64,000 nucleotides of DNA from Sphingopyxis sp. (GTDB taxonomy: Bacteria > Pseudomonadota > Alphaproteobacteria > Sphingomonadales > Sphingomonadaceae), in the NCBI GenBank assembly GCA_017745175.1, contig JAGHZY010000009.1, positions 1 through 64,000 on the forward strand, written 5' to 3'. The notes beneath the pieces were generated by a model. That model was not told the origin of the DNA. It saw only the letters and a program-made list of their open reading frames with translations, and searched no databases. Position 1 is the first letter of the stretch, and the number at the start of each line of letters is the position of its first letter. Below, piece by piece: positions 24,652 through 35,895 of the stretch. Both the position numbers and the translations under genes were made by a program.

Positions 24652-25524
24652 ATGAACGACCAGCCCCAAATTTCGAACCCCGACTCAGCGAATATCCGCG
24701 CGGTTCCGGCTTTTGCCGAACCCGGCGTCCCGCACATCCACACGCTGAACGTGCCGGGTATGCAGGCGCTATATGTCAAGGAGGTCCGGCGGTTTTTCAA
24801 GGTCCAGCTCCAAACTATCTGGGCTCCGGCGATCACCACGCTCCTTTTCCTCGTCATTTTCACCGTCGCGCTCGGCGGGGCGGGGCGCACCGTGATCGGA
24901 GTGCCCTTCGCCGATTTCATTGCGCCCGGCCTGATCATGATGGCGATGCTGCAGAACAGCTTCGCCAATTCCAGCTTCTCGCTCCTCGTCGGCAAGATTC
25001 AGGGGACGATCGTCGACTATCTGATGCCGCCGCTCGCGGTCGGCGAACTGATCATCGCGCTGATCGGCGCGGCGGTTACCCGCGCGATCCTCGTCGGGCT
25101 GGCGCTCTGGCTCGCGATGCTGCTCTGGCCGGGTGTCCATGTCGGCGCCGACCATCTGTGGGCGGTCGCGGTCTTCGGCGTGCTGGGCGCGATGATGCTC
25201 GGTTTTCTCGGCCTGATCACCTCGGTCTGGGCCGAAAAGTTCGATCATGCCGCCGCAGTGACCAATTTCGTCGTGACGCCGCTCGCGCTGCTGTCGGGCA
25301 CCTTCTATTCGGTCGACAAACTCGCGCCCTGGTTCCAGACGATCGCGCATGGCAACCCCGTCTATTATGCGATCATGGGCTTTCGCTATGGCTTCATCGG
25401 CACCGTCGATTCGACGATCGCCAATCCGGTTTTGACCGCAGCGCTCATGCTGGTCGCGGTCAATATCGTGCTGGGTGTCGTCACCTATCGCCTGCTGGCG
25501 TCGGGCTGGAAGCTCAAGGCCTGA
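24652..25524 (+). CDS. ABC-2-type transporter permease
   Basis: A 290-residue permease with six predicted helices after a ~55-residue cytoplasmic N terminus. It has the elbow region LYVKEVRRFFKVQLQTIWAP, then ALGGAGRTVIGVPFADFIAPGL, and a late loop with SGTFYSVDKLAPWFQTIAHGNPVYY, typical of the NodJ/YadH type of ABC-2 exporters. No ATPase gene is adjacent, so its partner must be elsewhere. The start is ATG 24652 (MNDQPQISN). It diverges from gcrA and converges on hspQ. Confidence 0.85.
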   Translation: MNDQPQISNPDSANIRAVPAFAEPGVPHIHTLNVPGMQALYVKEVRRFFKVQLQTIWAPAITTLLFLVIFTVALGGAGRTVIGVPFADFIAPGLIMMAMLQNSFANSSFSLLVGKIQGTIVDYLMPPLAVGELIIALIGAAVTRAILVGLALWLAMLLWPGVHVGADHLWAVAVFGVLGAMMLGFLGLITSVWAEKFDHAAAVTNFVVTPLALLSGTFYSVDKLAPWFQTIAHGNPVYYAIMGFRYGFIGTVDSTIANPVLTAALMLVAVNIVLGVVTYRLLASGWKLKA

Positions 25525-25551
25525 CGCTGTCGCCCCTGCGGGCAAACCGGC

Positions 25552-25926
25552 TCAGTGGCGATGGATCGCGCGGACGCGGTAGCGGCCGTGATCGAGCCCG
25601 TCGAACATCGCCTCGATCTGCGGATGGTCGATCGGCCCGCCGTCGCCGTCGGCGACCAGATTCTGCTGGCTGACATAGGCGATATAGGATGAATCGCCGT
25701 TCTCGGCGAGCAGATGGTAATAGGGCTGTTCCTTCGAGGGGCGGATTTCCTCGGGGATCGCCTCATACCATTCGTCGGTGTTCGCGAAGACGGGGTCGAT
25801 GTCGAACACGACGCCGCGAAAGTCGAACATGCGGTGGCGCACGATGTCGCCCGGCGCAAAGCGCGCGCGGCCGATCAGCGGCGCAATAACGGGTGGAGGA
25901 AGTTCGGAGGAGGACTCGGGTGTCAT
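25552..25926 (-). CDS. hspQ: Heat-shock protein HspQ
   Basis: A 124-residue HspQ/YccV-family protein, a hemimethylated-DNA-binding-fold protein that acts as a specificity enhancer for the Lon protease. The core (about 20-115) has FAPGDIVRHRMFDFRGVVFD, WYEAIPEEIRPSKEQPYYH and LLAENGDSSYIAYVSQQNL. It has a ~19-residue N-terminal extension compared with the E. coli protein. It is a single gene with its own upstream region (25927-26103); no sigma-32 promoter could be recognised with confidence. Confidence 0.92.
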   Translation of the reverse strand: MTPESSSELPPPVIAPLIGRARFAPGDIVRHRMFDFRGVVFDIDPVFANTDEWYEAIPEEIRPSKEQPYYHLLAENGDSSYIAYVSQQNLVADGDGGPIDHPQIEAMFDGLDHGRYRVRAIHRH

Positions 25927-26103
25927 ATGGCCAATCTATGGCTGTTTACGCCTGTTTCAAGTCCGTTACATTCAGGTCGGCCGCGGTTTGCCGAATCGGC
26001 TGTGATCAGCGTTACAGATGCATTGGCCAAACGGGCTAGATTGCCCCTCTGGCTTGTGCATTTCCCGTTCGGGTTGCGGGCCGCACCTTCAGGGAGAAGC
26101 ATT

Positions 26104-26727
26104 ATGGCTGACGTACCACCCAATATTTCCGGTCCGGCTTCGGGCATCCTCCAGCGCGCAAAGGACATCCTGCTCAAGCCGAAAGAAACATGGCCGGTCG
26201 TTGCGGCCGAGCCGGCGACCACGCAATCGATCTATGTTCCCTATGTTCTGCTGCTCGCCGCGATCGGGCCGCTGGCGCAGCTTATCGGCGGCCAGGCTTT
26301 CGGCATCACGATATTGGGCGTAACCTATCATCCGCCGCTGGCAACCGCGCTGATCTCGGCGATCGTATCCTACTGCCTGTCGCTCGCGACCGTCTTCATC
26401 CTTGCGCTGGTGATTGACGGGCTCGCCCCCAATTTCGGGGGGCAAAAGGATCAGGTGCAGGCGCTGAAGGTCGCGGCCTATTCGGCAACGGCGGGATGGG
26501 TCGGCGGGGTTTTCGGGATACTCCCCGCCCTGTCGCTCATCGGCCTCCTGTTCGCGCTCTACGGGCTATATCTGCTTTACCTCGGCCTGCCCGTGCTGAT
26601 GAAGGCACCGCAGGACAAGGCGCTCGGCTACACGGTCGTCGTCGTCATCGTGTATATCGTGCTTTTCCTGATCGTCGGTGCCGTTGTGGGGGCGCTCGCC
26701 GCGCCGTCGCTCGTCACGATCAGGTGA
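26104..26727 (+). CDS. Yip1-domain membrane protein
   Basis: A 207-residue membrane protein with a Yip1 domain. The soluble N terminus (GILQRAKDILLKPKETWPVV) is typical of bacterial Yip1 proteins, followed by five predicted helices, the last being YTVVVVIVYIVLFLIVGAVVGA. Bacterial members have no established function. The start is ATG 26104 after AGGGAGAAGC. It is monocistronic: a strong terminator follows 12 bp after the stop. Confidence 0.85.
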   Translation: MADVPPNISGPASGILQRAKDILLKPKETWPVVAAEPATTQSIYVPYVLLLAAIGPLAQLIGGQAFGITILGVTYHPPLATALISAIVSYCLSLATVFILALVIDGLAPNFGGQKDQVQALKVAAYSATAGWVGGVFGILPALSLIGLLFALYGLYLLYLGLPVLMKAPQDKALGYTVVVVIVYIVLFLIVGAVVGALAAPSLVTIR

Positions 26728-26738
26728 CAGACCACGCT

Positions 26739-26768
26739 CTGCCCCGGTGTCGCGCCGGGGCAGTTTGC
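26739..26768 (+). terminator. Rho-independent terminator of the Yip1 gene
   Basis: A perfect 9-bp stem CTGCCCCGG / CCGGGGCAG with a 7-nt loop, followed by TTTGCT. Confidence 0.75.
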
Positions 26769-26790
26769 TATGGTCGAAAATGCAGAAAAA

Positions 26791-26880
26791 TGGAGGAGAG
26801 TGAGGGATTCGAACCCTCGGTACCGTTGCCGGCACTTCGCATTTCGAGTGCGACGCTTTCGACCACTCAGCCAACTCTCC
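26791..26880 (-). tRNA. tRNA-Ser (anticodon CGA)
   Basis: A 90-nt type II tRNA. The acceptor stem GGAGAGT pairs with ACTCTCC. The anticodon arm TCGCA-CTCGAAA-TGCGA gives anticodon CGA, reading UCG. A long variable arm (GTGCCGGCAACGGTACC) and the T arm GAGGG-TTCGAAT-CCCTC are present. CCA is encoded. The base before CCA (discriminator position 73) is U, whereas bacterial tRNA-Ser usually has G. Confidence 0.95.
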
Positions 26881-26971
26881 TCGCTGAGAGGAGACGCCCC
26901 TAGCGGCGGTCCGCGAGACTTGCAACCCTCTCGTCACAATTTCGCGATCCGCCGCGGGGAAGACGCGCCAA

Positions 26972-30220
<3,249 letters not shown>

Positions 30221-30360
30221 GAAATTATCCCCGTTTGAAATGATGTGACGACCATATGTCGCGCCCGCGAACATGCAAGCGACAGCTTTCGACGAAGAAC
30301 TGGCAGCATCGACGAGCGGCTGCTAGCCCCGGTCGACAGAACGGGATCGAGGAGAGACGC

Positions 30361-31539
30361 GTGCCGCTCAAAGGGATCAGGGTGCTGGACTTCGGGCGCT
30401 ATATCGCGGGTCCCTATTGTGCCGCATTGCTGGCTGATTACGGCGCCGACGTGATCCGGATCGAGGCACCCGGCGGCAATGACGACCGTTATTCGGTTCC
30501 GGTCGCCGACGACGGGTCGGGTGCGATGTTCATGCAGATGAATCGTACCAAGCGCTGCCTGACACTGAAGCCCGGAAGCCCGGAGGGGCGCGAGATCGTG
30601 CGCCGGCTCGTGGCTACCGCCGACGTCGTGATCGCAAACCTGCCGTACGACGCACTGGTCAGGCTGGCGCTCGATTACAACAGTCTTGCGGCGATCAACC
30701 CGGGTATCATCCTTGCGACGGCGTCGGCGTTCGGAAGCGAGGGCCCGCTCGCGAGCCGCGTCGGCTTTGACGCGGTGGGGCAGGCGATGTCGGGAGCCGT
30801 CCACCTGACCGGTACGGCGGACCAGCCTCATCGTGCGCAGGCCAATTATGTTGATTTCGGTACCGCGCTTCACTCGGCTTTCGGCGTGATGCTGGCGCTT
30901 CGCGAGCGGGAGGCGACAGGTAAGGGGCAGTGCGTGTCGGGGTCGCTGCTCGGTACCGCGCTGACATTGTCGAACGCGCTGACGATCGATCATGCGCTGA
31001 ACGGCATCGAGCGCCGGCCGATCGGCAATCGGGCGTTCAGTTCGGGACCGACCGACCTCTTCCGCACGCGCGACGGGTGGATCGTCACGCAGGTCGTCGG
31101 CAACGCGATCTTTGTGCGCTGGGCGGACCTCGTCGGACGGCCCGAACTGGCGGACGATCCGCTCTATGCCAGCGATATCTCGCGCGGTGACAATGGCGCG
31201 GAACTGAGTGCCATCATGCAGCGCTGGTGCATCGAACGAACGAGTGCCGAGGCGATCGCCGAGCTTGCGGCAGCGCGTGTTCCCGCGGCGCCTGTGTTGC
31301 GCCCGAGCGAGGCGCTCGCGGAACCGCAGGTTGCTGCCATGGGGCTTGTCGAGCCAGTGGCTTATCCGGGGGCGTCGAAGGACATTCCGGTTATCCGCGC
31401 GCCGATCCGCCTGTCGGACAGCGACAAGGTCGCCCCGGCGCGCGCACCGCAGGTGGGCGAGCATAGCGACGCGATCCTCGCCGAGCTCGGTTATGATGCC
31501 GGGGCCATTTCGGCTTTGCGTGCAGCAAGGATTATTTGA
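30361..31539 (+). CDS. Class III (CaiB/BaiF) CoA-transferase
   Basis: A 392-residue family III CoA-transferase, which moves CoA between carboxylic acids through an enzyme-bound anhydride. It has GIRVLDFGRYIAGPYCAALL, ADVIRIEAPGG, MQMNRTKRCLTLKPGSPEGR and VVIANLPYDAL, and the C-terminal ANYVDFGTALHSAFGVMLAL and GPTDLFRTRDGWIV. The start is GTG 30361 after AGGAGAG. It may pair with acyl-CoA metabolism genes downstream, but the physical link is not tight. The substrate is unknown. Confidence 0.9.
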   Translation: MPLKGIRVLDFGRYIAGPYCAALLADYGADVIRIEAPGGNDDRYSVPVADDGSGAMFMQMNRTKRCLTLKPGSPEGREIVRRLVATADVVIANLPYDALVRLALDYNSLAAINPGIILATASAFGSEGPLASRVGFDAVGQAMSGAVHLTGTADQPHRAQANYVDFGTALHSAFGVMLALREREATGKGQCVSGSLLGTALTLSNALTIDHALNGIERRPIGNRAFSSGPTDLFRTRDGWIVTQVVGNAIFVRWADLVGRPELADDPLYASDISRGDNGAELSAIMQRWCIERTSAEAIAELAAARVPAAPVLRPSEALAEPQVAAMGLVEPVAYPGASKDIPVIRAPIRLSDSDKVAPARAPQVGEHSDAILAELGYDAGAISALRAARII

Positions 31540-31615
31540 GCCGGGGAGGGGTGGACAAACCGCAATCGACGATTAAGTTACCGGTCAGTATAAAAATCAG
31601 CCCAGGAGCTTTCCG

Positions 31616-32491
31616 ATGACCGATAACAGCGAATATGTGCCGCCGAAGATCTGGACCTGGGACAAGGAAAGCGGCGGGCGGTTCGCCAATATCAACCGCC
31701 CGGTCGCGGGGCCGACGCACGACAGGGACCTGCCCATTGGCAAGCATCCGCTGCAGCTCTATTCGCTCGGCACGCCCAATGGCGTGAAGGTCACGGTGAT
31801 GCTCGAGGAACTGCTCGCCGCGGGGCATGGCGGCGCCGAATATGACGCGTGGCTGATCAAGATCGGCGACGGCGACCAGTTTTCGAGCGGCTTTGTGGGC
31901 GCCAATCCGAACAGCAAGATTCCCGCGCTCGTCGACCGCAGCGGTGCCGAACCGATCCGTGTGTTCGAATCGGGCGCGATCCTGATTTACCTCGCCGAAA
32001 AATTCGGCGAATTTCTGCCGACCGATCCCGCGAAACGCGCCGAAACCCTGTCGTGGCTGATGTGGCAGATGGGCAGCGCGCCGTTCCTTGGCGGCGGTTT
32101 CGGCCACTTCTACGCCTATGCGCCGACGAAGCAGGAATATCCCATCAATCGCTACGCGATGGAGGTGAAGCGCCAGCTCGATGTCCTCGACCGCCGCCTC
32201 GCGGAGAGCGAATATATCGCGGGCGCCGATTACACGATTGCCGACATGGCGATCTGGCCCTGGTACGGCGCGCTGGCCAAGGGGCTCGTCTATGATGCCG
32301 GCGAGTTTCTGCAGGTCGAGGAATACAGGAATGTCCAGCGCTGGACCGACCGGATCGCGGCGCGTCCGGCGGTGAAGCACGGACGGATGGTCAATCGGGT
32401 GATGGGCGATCCGGCGAGCCAGCTTCACGAGCGGCACGATGCATCGGACTTCGATTTCCGCACGCAGGACAAGCTGCAGGACGCCGAATGA
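31616..32491 (+). CDS. yghU: YghU-like glutathione-dependent disulfide-bond oxidoreductase
   Basis: A 291-residue Nu-class GST homologue. It has the YghU N-terminal extension (YVPPKIWTWDKESGGRFANINRP), then the thioredoxin fold with LYSLGTPNGVKVTVMLEELL and NPNSKIPALVD, the ESGAILIYLAEKFG glutathione site, and a helical domain with YIAGADYTIADMAIWPWYG. E. coli YghU reduces disulfides using two bound glutathiones. A terminator follows 113 bp after the stop. Confidence 0.92.
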   Translation: MTDNSEYVPPKIWTWDKESGGRFANINRPVAGPTHDRDLPIGKHPLQLYSLGTPNGVKVTVMLEELLAAGHGGAEYDAWLIKIGDGDQFSSGFVGANPNSKIPALVDRSGAEPIRVFESGAILIYLAEKFGEFLPTDPAKRAETLSWLMWQMGSAPFLGGGFGHFYAYAPTKQEYPINRYAMEVKRQLDVLDRRLAESEYIAGADYTIADMAIWPWYGALAKGLVYDAGEFLQVEEYRNVQRWTDRIAARPAVKHGRMVNRVMGDPASQLHERHDASDFDFRTQDKLQDAE

Positions 32492-32603
32492 CCGGCAATT
32501 TCCATAGCGGCCTGGCCGGGCGATCCTGAACTTTCGTCAATCAAGGGCGGAACGTGGCGCGTTCCGGGCGAACCGGCCGCCGTAAAATCATGCAAAATCT
32601 GCA

Positions 32604-32640
32604 AAAGCGGCGTCGGGCCTTCTCGACGCCGCTTTCATTT
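32604..32640 (+). terminator. Rho-independent terminator after yghU
   Basis: A perfect 12-bp stem (32604-32615 with 32624-32635), an 8-nt loop and a TTTCATTT tail. Confidence 0.8.
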
Positions 32641-32660
32641 GCGGGCGGCATTCTGCCGGC

Positions 32661-33095
32661 ATGACAGCTTTCATCCGACACGCGCGGCCTGGTCGCAGGG
32701 CAGACTCGCCCCTGGCGCGCGACGAGCGCGGCGCCGCCATCGTCGAAATGGCGCTGGTCCTGCCGCTGCTTCTTGCGCTGCTGATGGGCGTGCTTGTCTA
32801 CGGTCAATATTTCCTGCTGGCGCACAATGTGCAGCAGGCGGCGAACGACGGTGCGCGCGCGTCGATCGTCGGTCTCGACGCCGCCGACAGGCGCGCGGTG
32901 GCGATGCGTGCGGTCGGCCGCAGCCTGCAGGGGACAGGCGGAACGCACACTGTAGCCGTGTCCGAAACCAGTGAAGCCATTACCGTCGCCGTTACCTTCA
33001 CGGCGCCGCGGGACAGCTTGCTGCGGTCGAGTTTCGTACCGTCGCCGGGCGATGTCATCCGTGCCCGCGCGACCTTTGAACTGCCGGTGGATTGA
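32661..33095 (+). CDS. TadE-family pilus-assembly pseudopilin-like protein
   Basis: A 144-residue TadE-like protein. RGAAIVEMALVLPLLLALLM (about 27-46) is the TadE/TadF membrane segment with the E+5-like Glu after the class III prepilin site. It is followed by YGQYFLLAHNVQQAANDGARAS and a soluble beta-rich C terminus. TadE proteins are minor pseudopilins of Flp/tight-adherence pili. No other tad/cpa genes are in the window, so this is an isolated TadE-TadG pair. Its stop is 3 bp before the next start. Confidence 0.82.
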   Translation: MTAFIRHARPGRRADSPLARDERGAAIVEMALVLPLLLALLMGVLVYGQYFLLAHNVQQAANDGARASIVGLDAADRRAVAMRAVGRSLQGTGGTHTVAVSETSEAITVAVTFTAPRDSLLRSSFVPSPGDVIRARATFELPVD

Positions 33096-33097
33096 GC

Positions 33098-34726
33098 ATG
33101 GCGGTCATGTCCTTCCTCCGCCGCCTCGTCGGCAGCCGCCGGGCGAGCGTCAGCATCACGACGGCATTCGCGATGACGATGCTGATCGGGGCGGCTGCCT
33201 TCGCCGTCGACCTCGGCTCGCTTTACCTCGACCGCCGCAAATTGCAGGGCATCGCCGACGCCGCGGCGATGGCTGCAGCGGGGCGGCCGGGCGAGGAACG
33301 CGCGGCGGCGGAGCGGATCATCGCCGCCAATTGCGATTGCGGTATCGGAATCGCCGCGCTTGCTCCCGGCACGTACACCGCCGATCCGTCGATCGAGGCC
33401 GAACGGCGTTTTGCCGGCGGAGGCGCCTCGCCGAACGCGGTGCGCATCACGCTGTCCCGCAATCGGCCGCTGTTTTTCGGCAGCTTCCTGACCGGCAGGC
33501 AGGACAGCATCATCCGGGCGACCGCGACGGGCGCGCGGCGGGGTTATGCTGCCTTTTCGCTCGGGTCGCGCGTCGCTGCGCTGAACGGGGGGCTGCCGAA
33601 CGCGCTCCTGTCGGGGCTGACCGGCAGCCAGGTCAATCTTTCGGTCATGGACTATAATGCGCTCGCCAGCACCGACATCGACCTGCTCGCCTTTTCGGAA
33701 GCGCTCAGGACCGAACTCGATGCCGAGGTGCTGACCTTCGGCCAGACGCTCGATACGCAGGTGACGCTGCCGCAGGTTGTATCGGCGCTCGCCGCGGCTT
33801 CGGACGGACAGGCGGCAAGCGCGCTCGAACAGATCGCCGATCGTGCGCTGCCGCGGACATTGCTGCCGTCGCGGGCGATCGACCTCGGCCCGCGTTCGTC
33901 GAGCGTCCGCGTCGACGCCGCCAACCCGGTCAAGGTCAATGCGCTCGGCCTGCTGCGTACGATGCTCCTGCTCGGCAATGCGAACCGCCAGGTCGACCTG
34001 TCGCTCGCGGGGAATCTGCCCGGCGGTTCGGGAATCAATGTCGCGTTGATGATCGGCGAACCGCCGGTCGGCTCACCGCTGATCGCGGTGACTGATACCA
34101 ACGACGTCATTGTCCGCACGGCGCAGGTGCGCCTGAAGGTAGACACGCGCGTCGCGACCCCGCTCGCCAGCGTCCATGTCCCGCTGCTCGCCGAACTGGG
34201 GTCGGCCTCGGCGCGGATTACCGATATCGACTGCCGGCCGAACAGCGGTGCCGCGGTCTCGCTCGGTGTCGTGACGTCGCCCGCGATGGTGGCGATCGGG
34301 ACCGTACCCGACAGCGATTTTCAGGACATGCAACGCCCGCTCGATCCCCAACCGGCGCGCGTCGTGAAGCTGCCGCTCGTCAGCGTCGATGCCGAGGCCG
34401 AGCTCGTGCTGTCCGATCTTGGCGAGAAGCAGGTCGCCTTTTCGCGCGGCGAAATCGATGAGGGGACGGTGAAGACGGTGACGAGCACCGGGCTGGTTGC
34501 GGGTGCGGCGAAGTCGCTGTCGGACCGGATGGAACTCGACGTCAATCTGCTGGGGCTCGGCCTCAACCTCAAGGCGCTGACGGCGGTGATCGGCGATACG
34601 GTGGCGCTTGCGGCCCCGGTGCTCGACGGCGTCCTCGCCGACCTGACCGGATTGCTCGGCCTTCATATCGGGCAGGCCGATACGCGGGTCAATGCGCTGC
34701 GCTGCGGCAAGGCCCGGCTGGTCTGA
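33098..34726 (+). CDS. TadG-like pilus-assembly protein
   Basis: A 542-residue protein with a TadG/DUF2134-type N terminus: RRASVSITTAFAMTMLIGAAAFAVDLGSLYLDRRKLQGIADAAAMA (residues ~16-61) includes one membrane helix and the heptad-like segment after it. The remainder is a long extracytoplasmic beta-rich region of unknown fold (DUF-type, with LPGGSGINVALMIGEPPVG and ADTRVNALRCGKARLV). I see no von Willebrand A metal site. ATG 33098 is taken; an in-frame TTG at 33092 overlaps the tadE stop. It is co-transcribed with the TadE gene. Confidence 0.78.
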   Translation: MAVMSFLRRLVGSRRASVSITTAFAMTMLIGAAAFAVDLGSLYLDRRKLQGIADAAAMAAAGRPGEERAAAERIIAANCDCGIGIAALAPGTYTADPSIEAERRFAGGGASPNAVRITLSRNRPLFFGSFLTGRQDSIIRATATGARRGYAAFSLGSRVAALNGGLPNALLSGLTGSQVNLSVMDYNALASTDIDLLAFSEALRTELDAEVLTFGQTLDTQVTLPQVVSALAAASDGQAASALEQIADRALPRTLLPSRAIDLGPRSSSVRVDAANPVKVNALGLLRTMLLLGNANRQVDLSLAGNLPGGSGINVALMIGEPPVGSPLIAVTDTNDVIVRTAQVRLKVDTRVATPLASVHVPLLAELGSASARITDIDCRPNSGAAVSLGVVTSPAMVAIGTVPDSDFQDMQRPLDPQPARVVKLPLVSVDAEAELVLSDLGEKQVAFSRGEIDEGTVKTVTSTGLVAGAAKSLSDRMELDVNLLGLGLNLKALTAVIGDTVALAAPVLDGVLADLTGLLGLHIGQADTRVNALRCGKARLV

Positions 34727-34846
34727 TCCTGCGCATTATGGTTCCGCTCCGGACATAATCATGCGCCAATTCATCCCTTCCGGACCGGATGCCGGTCGAT
34801 CCGAAGCGATAATGCCAGGGTATCCGATGGATTTTGGAGGGAAAGC

Positions 34847-35758
34847 GTGGCAACGGCACAGGAACCACAGCGCGTATCGGCAGCGGATTTCATCCGCGGT
34901 TTTGCCAATTGGCGGCTTCAGTCGGCGCGGAAGCCCGTTGTCGTGACGCATCATGGCAAGGATGCGCATGTGCTGATCTCGCTCGACGAATACCGCCGCC
35001 TCGACGGCGACGTGGCGGGCGCGGTCGCCGAGACGGCCAATCTGCTGCAAGCCTCGCTTGCCGGGCTGGTGGAATCGGTTCGCGACGGGGTGATCCTGAT
35101 CGATCGGCAGCGATGTATCGCCGCGATCAATCCTGCTGCCTCCGACATGCTGGAAATCCCGGCCGCCAGCCTGATCGGCGAGGATGCGACCACCGTGCTG
35201 CCCGGGCTGAAGGACAGTCTTGTCCTTCATCACATCATCCGTCTGCTCGATCATCGCGAACGCTTTTCGGGCGATGTTCCCGGGCTGCTCCGCCCGCGCC
35301 TGTGGCTGCACGTCGATCTGGTTCCGCTGCCCATCGGCGGCGCGATGGTCCTGCGCGACGTCAGCGAGGCGATGGAGAATTTCGCGACGAGCGATATGCG
35401 GCAGGCGATGCTCGATGCGATCGAGGTCGATGGCGGCATCGGTCATGCCCGCATTTCGGTGCGCGAGAGTGTGGAGTCGGCAAATGCGATGCTCACCGAC
35501 CTGCTCGGGGTCGATGCTGCGGCTATCCGTCGTGTCCGCTTTTCGGCGCTGCTGGCCGTCGGGCGGCGCGCGGCCTTCGCCGAAGCGCTCGAGGCGGTCT
35601 TCCGTTCGGGGATGCCCGCCCGTTTCGCATCGCAGATGGTGACGCGCGACGGTGGCGTCATCGATGTCGTGCTGACGATCGCCGAGGTCCGCGGTCCCTA
35701 TGCAAGCGATGGCGCGGTCATCCTCGTCACGCGCGGGATGGCCGAGGCGCCTTCCTGA
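34847..35758 (+). CDS. Phd/YefM antitoxin-like domain fused to two PAS-type domains
   Basis: A 303-residue protein of unknown function. Residues ~8-54 resemble the DNA-binding half of Phd/YefM antitoxins (SAADFIRGFANWRLQSARKP, then VVVTHHGKDAHVLISLDEYRRL). Residues ~72-175 form a PAS domain (LVESVRDGVILIDRQRC, INPAASDMLEIPA, GEDATTVLPGL), and ~185-298 look like a second, more divergent PAS (SANAMLTDLLGVDAA, VTRDGGVIDVVLTI). There is no kinase, GGDEF or HTH output beyond the Phd part, and no toxin gene next to it. The start is GTG 34847 after GGAGG. It is likely a sensor-repressor, by inference only. Confidence 0.7.
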   Translation: MATAQEPQRVSAADFIRGFANWRLQSARKPVVVTHHGKDAHVLISLDEYRRLDGDVAGAVAETANLLQASLAGLVESVRDGVILIDRQRCIAAINPAASDMLEIPAASLIGEDATTVLPGLKDSLVLHHIIRLLDHRERFSGDVPGLLRPRLWLHVDLVPLPIGGAMVLRDVSEAMENFATSDMRQAMLDAIEVDGGIGHARISVRESVESANAMLTDLLGVDAAAIRRVRFSALLAVGRRAAFAEALEAVFRSGMPARFASQMVTRDGGVIDVVLTIAEVRGPYASDGAVILVTRGMAEAPS

Positions 35759-35820
35759 TCCCCGATCTGCCCGGCTGGACAAGCCGCACCATTGCGCGCA
35801 ATCATCGCGCCCGAAGCGTT

Positions 35821-35848
35821 GCAAGTCGCAACTTGCCGTTTACGTAAA
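35821..35848. promoter_or_regulatory. Two adjacent palindromes before the acyl-CoA dehydrogenase genes
   Basis: GCAAGT-CGCA-ACTTGC (35821-35836) is immediately followed by TTTACGTAAA (35839-35848), a perfect 10-bp palindrome. This is an operator-like arrangement, 48 bp upstream of the first dehydrogenase start. It resembles MerR/TetR-type sites found before acyl-CoA degradation genes, but no regulator is identified. Confidence 0.4.
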
Positions 35849-35895
35849 GGTGAGCGCCTTCTATAAGGGCGCCATTGCCCAATGGGAGATTCGTG

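Noticed and set aside
26566-26937. Minus-strand open frame across the tRNA-Ser gene
   Set aside because: It runs through a well-defined tRNA and a terminator.
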